This document shows, piece after piece, positions 44,548 through 52,779 of a stretch of DNA of 64,000 bases. The stretch's first letter is position 1. Each line of letters opens with the position of its first letter. The translations under genes and the position numbers were made by a program. The notes below the pieces were generated by a model. It saw only the letters and a list, made by a program, of their open reading frames with translations, made no database searches and had not been told where the DNA came from. This stretch comes from Terrimonas ginsenosidimutans. GTDB lineage: Bacteria; Bacteroidota; Bacteroidia; Chitinophagales; Chitinophagaceae. The DNA lies in contig NZ_JAKLTR010000005.1 of the NCBI RefSeq assembly GCF_022012415.1, positions 303,923-367,922 on the forward strand, in the 5' to 3' direction.

Positions 44548-45225
44548 TCATTCATCCATGAGGTCCGGTCTTCGTTCCTGTGTACGTTTCACCGCCTGCT
44601 CATGCCTCCATTCTTCGATCTTGCGGTGATCGCCGCTCATCAGGATATCAGGAACTTTCCAGCCACGAAAATCGACGGGGCGTGTATAGACAGGTGGCGC
44701 AAGAAGATTATCCTGGAATGAATCAAAAAGAGCCGAGGTCTCGTCATTCAGCACGCCGGGAAGCAGGCGCCCGATACTGTCAACCAGTATTGCTGCCGGT
44801 AACTCTCCGCCGCTTAGTACAAAATCTCCGATAGAAATCTCTTTTGTTACAAACTGTTCCCTGATGCGTTCGTCGATGCCTTTATAATGGCCGCAGATCA
44901 TCAGCAGATTTCCTTTCAGTGAAAGCGTATTGGAGATCTTTTGTGTAAGCCTTTCTCCATCGGGGGTCAGGTAAATGATCTCATCATATTTTCTTTCCGC
45001 GGATAATTCTTCAATGGCTTTTGCCAGTGGCTCGCACATCATCACCATCCCGGCACCACCGCCATACTGGTAATCATCGATCATTCCATACTCATTTACC
45101 GCCCACTTACGCAGGTGATGGACCACAATTGTCAGAAGGCCTTTATCCTGGGCCCGCTTCATAATGCTGTGCTCAAAAGGGCTCTTAAGTAATTCCGGTA
45201 AAACAGAAAGAATGTCTATTCGCAT
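44548..45225 (-). CDS. trmD: tRNA (guanine37-N1)-methyltransferase TrmD
   Basis: TrmD makes m1G37 in tRNA, preventing frameshifts. The 225-residue SPOUT protein has the N-terminal [24 protein letters not shown], and the knot segment [15 protein letters not shown]. The linker and C-terminal DNA-like domain follow, with [18 protein letters not shown] and [11 protein letters not shown]. The length is normal. In many bacteria trmD lies in an operon with rpsP and rimM, but here those genes are about 7.5 kb away. A small lipoprotein gene lies 16 bp upstream. Confidence 0.96.
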   Translation of the reverse strand: MRIDILSVLPELLKSPFEHSIMKRAQDKGLLTIVVHHLRKWAVNEYGMIDDYQYGGGAGMVMMCEPLAKAIEELSAERKYDEIIYLTPDGERLTQKISNTLSLKGNLLMICGHYKGIDERIREQFVTKEISIGDFVLSGGELPAAILVDSIGRLLPGVLNDETSALFDSFQDNLLAPPVYTRPVDFRGWKVPDILMSGDHRKIEEWRHEQAVKRTQERRPDLMDE

Positions 45226-45241
45226 GCCACAAAGATAAGGG

Positions 45242-45619
45242 TCAGTTCGTGCTTATCTCAACAGAAGCACGTCCCTCATTGGCAGAATTGTCTTTTGCAA
45301 TAACCTGTACCCGATAGAGAATACCTGCTTGCGCCTGGAAGGACTCCTTCATTTCGTAGGAGGAGGCAGAAGGGTAGCGGTGAATATCTATCAGCAAGGC
45401 TCCCGTTTCTCTGTTGGAGATATGCACATGAAGTTCGGCCAGCGTCTCATTGTCAGTGAGGGTACCGGTGATATCAACGGTTTGTCCGGCGTTGAACCGC
45501 TGATTGGCAGTGGGAGCAGTTATGATCACGACAGGCGGCTGATCATCATTGCCCGTACTGCTGCTTTTAGAACAGCTCATGGTAGCAATGACCAGGATGA
45601 GAACGATCAGCTTTTTCAT
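45242..45619 (-). CDS. small lipoprotein with an Ig-like domain
   Basis: A 125-residue exported lipoprotein: signal [16 protein letters not shown] (Cys16), a Ser/Gly/Asp linker, then one Ig-like beta domain starting [15 protein letters not shown] and containing [16 protein letters not shown]. The fold resembles DUF4625-type domains, but the match is loose. No function can be proposed. It lies 16 bp upstream of trmD on the same strand. Confidence 0.7.
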   Translation of the reverse strand: MKKLIVLILVIATMSCSKSSSTGNDDQPPVVIITAPTANQRFNAGQTVDITGTLTDNETLAELHVHISNRETGALLIDIHRYPSASSYEMKESFQAQAGILYRVQVIAKDNSANEGRASVEISTN

Positions 45620-45651
45620 GCCGGTATCGTGTTTAAATGAAGTAGCCGTTG

Positions 45652-46044
45652 TCAGTTTTCGTCCGTTCCTAAAAACCCGTCCAGGTCTCTGCGTTCCCGC
45701 TTGGTCGGTCTGCCGATCTTACTTTGCCGTTTGCCTGTATGGAAGCTTGCCGCCTGGAATTGCAGGCGCTGGATCTCTTCTTCCGGGGTAATGTCAAGGT
45801 AGTATTTAATGGCTTCCGGATAGGCCATACGATTATGCAGCAGCCCTGTTACCTTGATCCGCCAGCGTTTTGCTTCGGTTTTCACTTCGTATTCGTCACC
45901 AACAGTTACCTGTTTGGATGCCTTTACCGAAGCTCCATCTAATTTCACTTTACCGGAATCACAAGCATCCGCAGCCATACTCCTTGTCTTAAAAAGACGG
46001 ATGGCCCAGAGATACTTATCCAAACGGAGTTTTTCTTTTTCCAT
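45652..46044 (-). CDS. S4-domain RNA-binding protein (HslR/Hsp15-like)
   Basis: A 130-residue protein with an N-terminal S4 RNA-binding domain: LRLDKYLWAIRLFKTRSMAADAC, then GKVKLDGASVKASKQV. A basic C-terminal tail follows (KRQSKIGRPTKRERRDL). E. coli Hsp15 binds stalled 50S-nascent chain complexes; a similar role is possible here. The start gives MEKEKLRLDKYLW; an earlier ATG would add five residues. It lies 33 bp upstream of the Ig-like lipoprotein gene. Confidence 0.85.
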   Translation of the reverse strand: MEKEKLRLDKYLWAIRLFKTRSMAADACDSGKVKLDGASVKASKQVTVGDEYEVKTEAKRWRIKVTGLLHNRMAYPEAIKYYLDITPEEEIQRLQFQAASFHTGKRQSKIGRPTKRERRDLDGFLGTDEN

Positions 46045-46071
46045 GGTTAACAAAGTCAAAAGTAAAAATTA

Positions 46072-46120
46072 AAAAAAGCTGCCTGATAAAGTGCAAAACG
46101 CTGAACCGGGCAGCTTTTTT
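46072..46120 (-). terminator. terminator between the M20 dipeptidase and S4 genes
   Basis: AAAAAAGCTGCC (46072-46083) pairs perfectly with GGCAGCTTTTTT (46109-46120) around a long loop, with A and T tracts at the ends. Confidence 0.75.
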
Positions 46121-46136
46121 AATTTAGGCTGCAGAT

Positions 46137-47498
46137 TTATTCTGCAAAGAACTTATGGAAGTAAGGGATCGTTTCTATTCCCTTGTAATAATTTTCCAGG
46201 TTGTATTTTTCGTTCGGGCTGTGGAGATTGTCATTATCCAGGCCAAAGCCCATGAAGATGATCTTAATGCCAAGTTCTTTCTCCAGGATCGAGCAGATCG
46301 GAATGCTACCGCCGCCACGTACGGGGATCGGTGCTTTGCCAAAGGTAGTTTCAACAGCTTTGGACGCGGCTTTATATCCTTTACTATCGATCGGAGTCAT
46401 ATAAGGCTCACCGCCATGATGCAGTTCTGCTTTCACGTCAACAGAAGCGGGTGCAATAGATTTGAAGTATGCCAGCAGCTTTTCGGTGATCTTATCTGAA
46501 GACTGGTTTGGAACAAGCCTTGCAGAGATCTTTGCAAAAGCTTTGGAAGGCAATACTGTCTTCGCGCCTTCACCTGTATAGCCGCCCCAGATCCCGTTCA
46601 CTTCCAGTGTTGGACGTATCCCCGTTCTTTCATAGGTGGAATATCCTTTTTCTCCCCAAAGTTCTTTCACGCCCAATTCATCTTTGTATTCCTGCTCATC
46701 ATAGGGAGCTTTATTCAGGAGGTCCCTTTCTTCTTTTGTTGCAACAACCACATCGTCATAAAAACCAGGGATGGTGATATGATTGTTTTCGTCGTGGCAG
46801 GACGCGATCATCTTTGCCAGGATCGTGATCGGGTTGGCGACGGCGCCGCCATACGTACCACTATGAAGATCGCGGTTCGCGCCGGTCACTTCTACCTGGA
46901 TATAACTAAGGCCGCGTACGCCCGTGTCAAGTGATGGATTCTCCATGCTCAGCATAGAGCTGTCACTGATGAGGATCACGTCTGCTTTAAGCAATGATTT
47001 ATTAGCGGCAACAAATTTGCCGAGGTTAGGAGAACCGACTTCTTCTTCCCCTTCGATGAGGAATTTGATATTTGTTGTAAGCGAATCCGTTTTTGTAAGG
47101 ATCTCCAGTGCTTTCACATGCATGAAGAACTGGCCTTTATCATCGGCGGAACCACGGGCGAAGACTTTGCCGTCTTTGATCACGGGTTCGAATGGGCCAC
47201 TATGCCAGAGCTCGAGTGGATCGGCGGGTTGCACATCATAATGTCCATACACAAGAACTGTTGGCTTCGATGGATCGATGATCTTTTCTCCATAAACAAC
47301 AGGATATCCTTCCGTGGGCATTACCTCTGCCTTGTCGCAGCCTGCAGCAAGTAAACCTTTCTTCACTGCTTCAGCACATTTCAGCATATCTTCTTTGTGT
47401 TCACTTTTTGCACTGATGGAAGGAATGCGCAATAGCTCCAGCATTTCTTCCAGAAAACGTTCTTTATTCTTTTCCTGATAATCTTTCCAGGTCTGCAT
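46137..47498 (-). CDS. M20 family dipeptidase
   Basis: A 453-residue M20/M25/M40 metallopeptidase. Metal-ligand motifs are visible as VLVYGHYDVQPADPLELW, FARGSADDKGQFF, EGEEEVGSPN and SDSSM. The DTGVRGLSYIQVEVTGANRD segment marks the dimerisation domain, with a C-terminal GFGLDNDNLHSPNEKYNLE. The length and motif set fit Xaa-dipeptidases rather than ArgE or DapE, so it probably degrades dipeptides in the cytoplasm. I start at MQTWKDYQEK; upstream ATGs lengthen it by 15 residues and lie before the usual family start. Confidence 0.9.
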   Translation of the reverse strand: MQTWKDYQEKNKERFLEEMLELLRIPSISAKSEHKEDMLKCAEAVKKGLLAAGCDKAEVMPTEGYPVVYGEKIIDPSKPTVLVYGHYDVQPADPLELWHSGPFEPVIKDGKVFARGSADDKGQFFMHVKALEILTKTDSLTTNIKFLIEGEEEVGSPNLGKFVAANKSLLKADVILISDSSMLSMENPSLDTGVRGLSYIQVEVTGANRDLHSGTYGGAVANPITILAKMIASCHDENNHITIPGFYDDVVVATKEERDLLNKAPYDEQEYKDELGVKELWGEKGYSTYERTGIRPTLEVNGIWGGYTGEGAKTVLPSKAFAKISARLVPNQSSDKITEKLLAYFKSIAPASVDVKAELHHGGEPYMTPIDSKGYKAASKAVETTFGKAPIPVRGGGSIPICSILEKELGIKIIFMGFGLDNDNLHSPNEKYNLENYYKGIETIPYFHKFFAE

Positions 47499-47550
47499 AG
47501 TAATAACTTTTATTTCTGAAAATAGTGACTGCGAAGATAACATTTGCCGT

Positions 47551-48474
47551 TCAATTGGCCTTTTTGGAGAAACTCACGAGGATCACTCCCAACAGGATCA
47601 CGCCAAGGGCCAGCAGTTGTTTTGGATTGATGGGTTCATGGAGGATCAATGAACCTAAGAATACTGCGACCACTGGATTCACATAGGCGTAGGTTCCAAC
47701 GATTGCGGGCGAGCGGACACTCAGCAACCATACATACGCCATATAACCGATCAATGATCCAAAGGTAACGAGGTAGATCAGGGCGAGGATGGAGTTTGTG
47801 GAAACAGCATTGATGTCAAGGCGGTGATGTTCCCCCATAGCCAGGCCCAGGATCAGGGAGGCCAGACCCGCTGCCATCATTTGAAACGATGCCTTCATTC
47901 CCGTTGACGCAGCCATAGGCGTATACTTTGAATACAGTGAGCCGATCGACCAGAAGATCGTTCCAATGACCAGTACAAAGAAGCTGAGCACGATCATCTT
48001 GTCGCCGGAGAAATCGATGGACTTCTTATCTGCAAACAATAGCATCACCCCGGCAAATCCGACGAGCAGGCCGCCCATGATCCATTTGCTGGAGAAATTA
48101 CTTTTCCAGTTGCGTTTGTCAAACAGTACAAACCAGAGAGGAACAGTGGCAACAATGATCGCTGCCAGCCCGGTGGTGATATATTGTTCCACCCACGCAA
48201 GGGAACCTGTTCCAAAGAACAGCATCAGTACACCGCTCAACGAGATCCTAGCGATCGCATGGGGAGCAGGCGTGTGTTCTCCCCGGATGCGGGAGACGCC
48301 GTACAGGATCAGCCCGGCTGTCAGAAATCTTGCTCCGGCCATCATTAATGGCGGGATATCCTCAATAGCGATCATGATCGCGATATAGGTAGATCCCCAG
48401 ATTATATAGATCGCAGCAAAAGCTGCGATGATCATTGCTTTAGAAGGTTGTTTTCCTTTATGGTCAGTAGGCAT
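47551..48474 (-). CDS. EamA/DMT family exporter
   Basis: A 307-residue inner-membrane protein with ten hydrophobic helices in two EamA repeats. The first begins near AAFAAIYIIWGSTYIAIMI, and the second after GTIFWSIGSLYSKY. The final helix is ALGVILLGVILVSF. DMT exporters often move amino acids or other metabolites outward. Its start lies 2 bp from the stop of an Lrp-type regulator on the same strand, so an amino-acid-linked substrate is likely but not proven. Confidence 0.9.
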   Translation of the reverse strand: MPTDHKGKQPSKAMIIAAFAAIYIIWGSTYIAIMIAIEDIPPLMMAGARFLTAGLILYGVSRIRGEHTPAPHAIARISLSGVLMLFFGTGSLAWVEQYITTGLAAIIVATVPLWFVLFDKRNWKSNFSSKWIMGGLLVGFAGVMLLFADKKSIDFSGDKMIVLSFFVLVIGTIFWSIGSLYSKYTPMAASTGMKASFQMMAAGLASLILGLAMGEHHRLDINAVSTNSILALIYLVTFGSLIGYMAYVWLLSVRSPAIVGTYAYVNPVVAVFLGSLILHEPINPKQLLALGVILLGVILVSFSKKAN

Positions 48475-48475
48475 A

Positions 48476-48946
48476 TCACATTTTTTTAGGAATTGGCAAA
48501 TGGTTACTTTCTTTCAGGGTCTCCAGCACGATCGTTGTTTTGGTGGAAAGCAATCCGGGGATCTTGCTGAATTTGTCACGCATCAATTGCGCCAGCGATT
48601 GCGGATCACGGGCGCGGACCTTGGCGATATAACAATCCTCTCCGGCGATGTGATGCAGTTCCAGCACTTCGGGCAGTTTGGAAAGCTGTTTTGCTACAGA
48701 AATATTGCCCGGCCCTTCGCTGCTTTTGATAAAAATGAATGCCAGCAGTTTCAGGTCTATATATTCCGGGTGCACACGTGCTGTCTGTTCAAGGATCACT
48801 CCTTTTTGCTTTAGCTTTTTTACTCTCTCCAATACGGCGGAGGGTGCCATCTTCACTTTTTTTGCGAGATTGGTATTGGAGGTTGTGGCATCCTGCTGAA
48901 GCTGGGTGAGGATCGCGAGGTCGATGGAATCCAGTGTGACAGACAT
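48476..48946 (-). CDS. Lrp/AsnC family transcriptional regulator
   Basis: A 156-residue regulator with an N-terminal winged HTH (LDSIDLAILTQLQQDATTSN, then LAKKVKMAPSAVLERVKKLK) and a C-terminal RAM effector domain (ISVAKQLSKLPEVLELHHIA, GEDCYIAKVRARD). It is cotranscribed with the EamA exporter 2 bp downstream. Two GAATTNAATTC palindromes immediately upstream of its ATG, 33 bp apart, are likely autoregulatory binding sites. The effector amino acid is not evident from sequence. Confidence 0.94.
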   Translation of the reverse strand: MSVTLDSIDLAILTQLQQDATTSNTNLAKKVKMAPSAVLERVKKLKQKGVILEQTARVHPEYIDLKLLAFIFIKSSEGPGNISVAKQLSKLPEVLELHHIAGEDCYIAKVRARDPQSLAQLMRDKFSKIPGLLSTKTTIVLETLKESNHLPIPKKM

Positions 48947-48949
48947 ATT

Positions 48950-48995
48950 CAGAATTTAATTCGGTAAAGTTAGTGTTTTGCTGAATTAAATTCTG
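48950..48995 (-). promoter_or_regulatory. probable Lrp operator with embedded -7 box
   Basis: A 13-bp perfect inverted repeat (48950-48962 and 48983-48995) contains two palindromes, GAATTTAATTC and GAATTAAATTC, centred 33 bp apart, about three helix turns. Between them on the minus strand lies TAACTTTA (48965-48972), close to the TAnnTTTG -7 box. The arrangement fits a dimer-of-dimers Lrp site over the promoter. Confidence 0.65.
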
Positions 48996-49136
48996 GATAT
49001 GGATAATTAAAATATGAAAGACTGTGAAAGGAATTGCGGAAGGATAATGTAGCCCACGATTTCAATCTTGGGTGGACAATTTGGGGAATTCTGCGGTGGG
49101 GTAATTGAACATTCATTCATCCCGCGATTTAAATGA

Positions 49137-49338
49137 AATGTCGTTTAGTTAAGCAGCCCTGGTGCGTGCCTTATTACACGTCAACTTGAGGTTTGCCTGG
49201 CGTAGAAGTAGCGCGGCGGACGCGGCGATACGCAGCGTCCGCAACGTAAACAGCCATAGAACATCTTGTATTTCGCCGCGCTCTCCGCGTATCGCCGCGT
49301 CCGCTGCGTTACTTCAGGGCTGCTAACTAAACGACATT
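49137..49338. mobile_element. MITE-like element with AATGTCGTTTAGTTA ends (copy 2)
   Basis: Arms of 24-25 bases (AATGTCGTTTAGTTAAGC...) are inverted with a single-base indel. The same end sequence bounds 39888-40086. No transposase frame is present. The filler is a TATCGC-type hairpin here and a GATGGCCG palindrome there. Confidence 0.55.
49205..49315. repeat. TATCGC-type hairpin element (copy 5)
   Basis: GC-rich arms 49205-49233 and 49287-49315 (GCGGACGCGGCGATACGC type) pair over 29 bases with three mismatches. Confidence 0.75.
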
Positions 49339-49381
49339 GGATTGAAATCGTGAGCTATTGCGCATAGCGAAAAAAGATTGC

Positions 49382-50539
49382 TCATTTCGTTTTCTTCCTC
49401 AGCGAACTCGCTTTTGAAACAAGCTCGCTCCCAAACTGGTTCTTGATATTGTCAACGGCCTTGTACAAATTCAGCTTGCTGATATTATTATCAAACAAAC
49501 TCATTTGCATGGTGAATGGGATAAGCTGACTGAACCGTACACCGATCAGTCTTACAGGCCGGCCTTTCTGGTATGATTTGTTGAAGAGATCTTTTGCTTT
49601 GGCAATCAATTGATCATCCAGCGCTGTATAATCGATCGTTTCCTGGCGGGAGGAAACTTCAAAGTCGGAATATTTGATCTTGATGGTAACACATCCGGTG
49701 AGTTTTTCATCTTCCCGTAACCCGTATGCTGTTTTTTCTGTCAGCCTTACGATCTCTTTATGAAGAAAAGCAATATCGGTATAGTCTTTATCAAATGTAT
49801 TTTCATGGCTCATACTCTTTTGTTCCCAGCCGGTTTCAATTTCTGCACTGCCGCGTCCATGCGCTTTGTTCCACAGTGATTCGCCCCATTTGCCTGCGTA
49901 TTTTTCGATCAGCTCTTTGGGTGTGCGGGCGATGTCTTCAATTTTATAAAGACCGAATGTTTTCAGATGTTGTTCCGTCTGTTTGCCTACACCGTTGATC
50001 TTTTCAATACCCAATGGCCAGAGAAAATCAGTTTCCCTTCCATGAGGTATTTCCAGGAAACCGTTTGGCTTGGCTTCATTCGTGGCCATTTTTGCAATGA
50101 ATTTTGCTGAACCAAGCCCGCAGGAGATCGGCAAGCCAGTCTCTTTGATGATGTATTCACGAAGCTCGCGCGTATAATGGCTTACACCAAAGAACTTATC
50201 CATTCCTGTCATATCACAATAGAACTCGTCTATTGATGCCTTTTCAAAGGCGGGAACTTTCTCGTGGATGATCTCGGTGACTATGCGTGAATATTTGCTG
50301 TATTCTCCGCGGCTGCTATTAGTGACAATTGCATGAGGGCAAAGCTGCAATGCCTTTTTCATCGGCATGGCTGAATGGATACCAAACTTCCGCGCTTCGT
50401 AACTGCAGGCCGCTACAACGCCACGCTCATATCCTCCCACCAGCACCGGCTTACCCTTCAGAGAAGGGTTATTGAGGATCTCGACCGACACAAAAAACGA
50501 GTCGAGATCGAAGTGGGCGATATAGCGTTTCTGGAACAA
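49382..50539 (-). CDS. dinB: DNA polymerase IV DinB
   Basis: A 385-residue Y-family translesion polymerase. It begins with the metal-binding YIAHFDLDSFFVSVE (Asp10) and has the second catalytic motif KASIDEFYCDMTG. Other motifs are GLPISCGLGSAKFIAKMATN, NGVGKQTEQHLKTFGLYKI for the HhH, and a little-finger domain ending LFDNNISKLNLYKAVD. The length is slightly above E. coli DinB (351). No LexA-like site or SOS box was recognised upstream. Confidence 0.94.
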   Translation of the reverse strand: MFQKRYIAHFDLDSFFVSVEILNNPSLKGKPVLVGGYERGVVAACSYEARKFGIHSAMPMKKALQLCPHAIVTNSSRGEYSKYSRIVTEIIHEKVPAFEKASIDEFYCDMTGMDKFFGVSHYTRELREYIIKETGLPISCGLGSAKFIAKMATNEAKPNGFLEIPHGRETDFLWPLGIEKINGVGKQTEQHLKTFGLYKIEDIARTPKELIEKYAGKWGESLWNKAHGRGSAEIETGWEQKSMSHENTFDKDYTDIAFLHKEIVRLTEKTAYGLREDEKLTGCVTIKIKYSDFEVSSRQETIDYTALDDQLIAKAKDLFNKSYQKGRPVRLIGVRFSQLIPFTMQMSLFDNNISKLNLYKAVDNIKNQFGSELVSKASSLRKKTK

Positions 50540-50701
50540 GAGGACGAATTTACGACTAAAGAATTTAGTTTTCGAAAAGAGGGGAAAGAAGGCGGTGAAG
50601 TTTTAGATTAGTGGTTTGTTTTACTTGTTAGCTATTGGCTGTCAATTGGAAAAGGTGGATATAAATTTATTCAGGCCTTTCTGCTTTGCGGGTTTTTCGC
50701 T

Positions 50702-50709
50702 TAGATTTG
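50702..50709 (+). promoter_or_regulatory. -7 box placed for a leaderless transcript
   Basis: TAGATTTG fits TAnnTTTG exactly and ends 4 bases before the ATG at 50714. A TTTG at 50685-50688 is only 13 bases upstream, closer than the usual 17-19. Confidence 0.4.
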
Positions 50710-50713
50710 GAAG

Positions 50714-51190
50714 ATGGAATGGGACTGGCTTAAAACCGGCGTCGGGCCGTTAAAAGATCTGCTTACTTTTTTAAACAAGGAAGGCAAAACAAATGATGTA
50801 TTGAAAAAGCAGGTGATCCGTGAATTGCGGAATAACCTGAACATTTTTCATAATGGTTTTTTTAATAGCGTTAAATCGGATGTGCTCGTTGATCTTCTCA
50901 GTAATGAAGCGGTCAAGGAAGCGATCAAGAATAATTTCCGTTTCAGGAAATTGAAACCGGGAAGTATCGAACCATATCATGTGTATGATGATCGTAACAA
51001 AAAGTATATCGGTTGGGATGCGGAGAGACTGATCGATAAGATCGATGAAAAGATCGAGGAGTTGCGGAACATCAAAAAGATGAATGGCGACAGTCTTGAA
51101 AAAGTAAGAAACAATATTTCACTCATGCTTAGCAATCTTTACTATCGCATGAAGCTGCTCGCTGATTTTATCCGTTCGGATATGAAGTGA
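50714..51190 (+). CDS. hypothetical alpha-helical protein
   Basis: A 158-residue soluble, charged, mostly helical protein. Visible parts are an N-terminal WDWLKTGVGPLKDLL segment, VIRELRNNLNIFHNGFF, and a long coiled region (residues 85-145) with repeated EELRNIKK-type patterns. I do not recognise a family. Its ATG follows a -7 box by four bases. A Crp-type regulator gene follows 27 bp downstream on the same strand; the start of that gene is a TTG, so the link may be weak. Confidence 0.65.
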   Translation: MEWDWLKTGVGPLKDLLTFLNKEGKTNDVLKKQVIRELRNNLNIFHNGFFNSVKSDVLVDLLSNEAVKEAIKNNFRFRKLKPGSIEPYHVYDDRNKKYIGWDAERLIDKIDEKIEELRNIKKMNGDSLEKVRNNISLMLSNLYYRMKLLADFIRSDMK

Positions 51191-51217
51191 TCATAAGCCA
51201 TACAAATCTGATCTGCC

Positions 51218-51796
51218 TTGTCTGTTCAACAGCTCCATACATTTATCCAGGCCATTTATCCGTTAAAGGAGAAAGAATGGGAAGCTTTTTCTTCCATCTG
51301 GACTCCATTTGAATGCAAGCGCAAGACCATGCTTACGGCCATTGGTGAAACGGAAAAGCACCTATATTTCGTCCTGGAAGGATTGCAACGGGCATTTTAT
51401 ATAGGGGAAGATAACCAGGAAGGGACGATCGTGTTCACCTATCCTCCTTCATTTTCCGGAGTGGCGGATTCATTTTTAACCCAGACCCCTTCAAAGTATT
51501 TTTTTGAAACACTGAGCACCAGTAAATTTCTGCGGACCACATATAAGCAGATGGAGGAACTAATGCTGCAATACCCGGATGTTCAGGGAATGGTATTGCG
51601 GATCACGGCTTTTGCATTGAAAGGTGTATTGGAGAGGCAAGTGGAACTGCAGTGTTTCAGTGCGGAGGAGAAGTTCAGGACTTTGTTGAAGCGAAGCCCG
51701 CATGTGCTGCAGATCATCCCGCATAAATACCTGGCGTCTTACCTGGGAATTGATCCGGCGACATTCAGCAAGTTGTTGAGTAGTAAAAGAATTTAA
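51218..51796 (+). CDS. Crp/Fnr family transcriptional regulator
   Basis: A 192-residue regulator with an N-terminal cNMP-binding-like beta-roll (KHLYFVLEGLQRAFYIGED, then EGTIVFTYPPSF). The C-terminal HTH has SYLGIDPATFSKLL. It belongs to the short Bacteroidota group that lacks obvious cysteine clusters, so neither oxygen nor Fe-S sensing is indicated. The start is a TTG giving MSVQQLHTF; the next in-frame ATG would cut into the sensor domain. The 3' end is followed closely by a long inverted-repeat block. Confidence 0.85.
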   Translation: MSVQQLHTFIQAIYPLKEKEWEAFSSIWTPFECKRKTMLTAIGETEKHLYFVLEGLQRAFYIGEDNQEGTIVFTYPPSFSGVADSFLTQTPSKYFFETLSTSKFLRTTYKQMEELMLQYPDVQGMVLRITAFALKGVLERQVELQCFSAEEKFRTLLKRSPHVLQIIPHKYLASYLGIDPATFSKLLSSKRI

Positions 51797-51799
51797 TTT

Positions 51800-51976
51800 G
51801 TGTGAGAGTATCGCAGAGGAAAAGTATCGCAGAGGACGCAAAGAGTTCGCAAAGAGCGCAAAGATAGCCTTCGCGTGCTCTGCGAACTCTTTGCGTCCTC
51901 TGCGAACTCTTTGCGTCCTCTGCGATACTCTTTGCGTGCTCTGCGAGCTCTTTGCGTCCTTTGCGATACTCTCACA
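51800..51976. repeat. TATCGC-type element (copy 6), tandem-rich form
   Basis: Terminal TGTGAGAGTATCGCA is inverted exactly at 51962-51976. The interior is made of CGCAGAGGACGCAAAGAG-type units on the left and CTCTTTGCGTCCTCTGCG units repeated several times on the right. The largest member of the family in this window. Confidence 0.8.
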
Positions 51977-52030
51977 CCACACAGTCATAAAATCTTGATC
52001 TGCGCAAAGATTTTACAAAAGCGCCCGATC

Positions 52031-52038
52031 TAGCTTTG
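52031..52038 (+). promoter_or_regulatory. -7 promoter box of the DinB-fold gene
   Basis: TAGCTTTG matches TAnnTTTG exactly and lies 18 bases before the ATG at 52057. A TTTT at 52011-52014 is spaced 16 bases upstream but is a poor -33 element. Confidence 0.45.
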
Positions 52039-52056
52039 CTGCACAAACAAACGAAC

Positions 52057-52650
52057 ATGAAACTATTTAACAGCAATACGCTTATAGACCAGTTACAGGC
52101 CAATACACGCCAGCTGATCGCCACCGCAACATTTCTTAAGAACGAGGATCCCGGAGTTCTGCTGCAGCAGCCCGGTCCCGGTAAATGGAGTGTGATACAG
52201 GTGCTGGAACATTTGAACAGCTACAGTGATTATTATCTTCCTGCTCTACAAACCGGGCTTTCTAAAAATGCTCCGGCAACACTTGATTTCAAGTCCGGGT
52301 GGCTTGGAAATTATTTTACGAACTCAATGCTCCCAAAGGAAGGCGAGGTGAGGAATAAAATGAAGGCGCCAAAGAATCACCGGCCTTCTTTTCATGCAGA
52401 TGCAAAACCGGTTATTGAAAAGTTCCTCCAACAGCAACACCAGTTGCTTGGCTTACTGGAGATCGCACGGCAGAAGAATATCGGAAAGATCAGGATCCCG
52501 ATCTCGCTGGCAAAGTTTATAAAACTGAAAGCAGGCGATACCTTCCGTTTTCTCATTGCACATGAACAGCGCCATTTTGTACAGATCAGGAATACGATTG
52601 AGGCGGTAACAGGGGTAGATAAAAGCCAGCACTTGAACTGGTCAGCGTAA
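52057..52650 (+). CDS. DinB-fold metal-binding protein
   Basis: A 197-residue four-helix DinB-like protein, unrelated to DNA polymerase IV. The expected histidines are in VIQVLEHLNSYSDYY (near residue 46) and in the late FLIAHEQRHFVQIRN pair. Members bind Ni or Zn and may act in thiol transfer such as bacillithiol S-transferase reactions, which is interesting because bshA is in the window, but the link is inference. The start gives MKLFNSNTLIDQL, following a -7 box. Confidence 0.85.
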   Translation: MKLFNSNTLIDQLQANTRQLIATATFLKNEDPGVLLQQPGPGKWSVIQVLEHLNSYSDYYLPALQTGLSKNAPATLDFKSGWLGNYFTNSMLPKEGEVRNKMKAPKNHRPSFHADAKPVIEKFLQQQHQLLGLLEIARQKNIGKIRIPISLAKFIKLKAGDTFRFLIAHEQRHFVQIRNTIEAVTGVDKSQHLNWSA

Positions 52651-52662
52651 TAGTAACAGTAA

Positions 52663-52752
52663 TAGTAAGGCGGCGGTCGCGGCGAAACAGCCGTGGGGAA
52701 AATTGTATTTCGTTGCGATCGCTGCGTATCGCTGCGTCCGCCGCGTTACTAC
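52663..52752. repeat. TATCGC-type hairpin element (copy 7)
   Basis: AGTAAGGCGGCGG on the left is inverted as CCGCCGCGTTACT on the right; the interior has GCGTATCGCTGCGTC. Pairing is imperfect, but both ends belong to the GC-rich subgroup. It lies between the DinB-fold gene and convergent rimM. Confidence 0.6.
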
Positions 52753-52779
52753 CATGCCTCTTTAACCCAGGGTCAATAC

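Larger units (their letters stand above)
49050..49357. repeat. three-level nested palindrome
   Basis: The outermost arms, 49050-49067 and 49340-49357, are 18-base inverted copies around CACGATTTCAATC with one mismatch. They enclose the MITE-like arms at 49137-49161 and 49314-49338, which in turn enclose a TATCGC hairpin at 49205-49315. It fills the Lrp-dinB gap. Confidence 0.7.

Noticed and set aside
44276..44551. 91-codon minus-strand frame
   Set aside because: It overlaps the trmD end and its composition looks random.
52057..52650. Second DNA polymerase IV (by the name DinB)
   Set aside because: The protein has the four-helix DinB fold, not a Y-family polymerase; the names only coincide.
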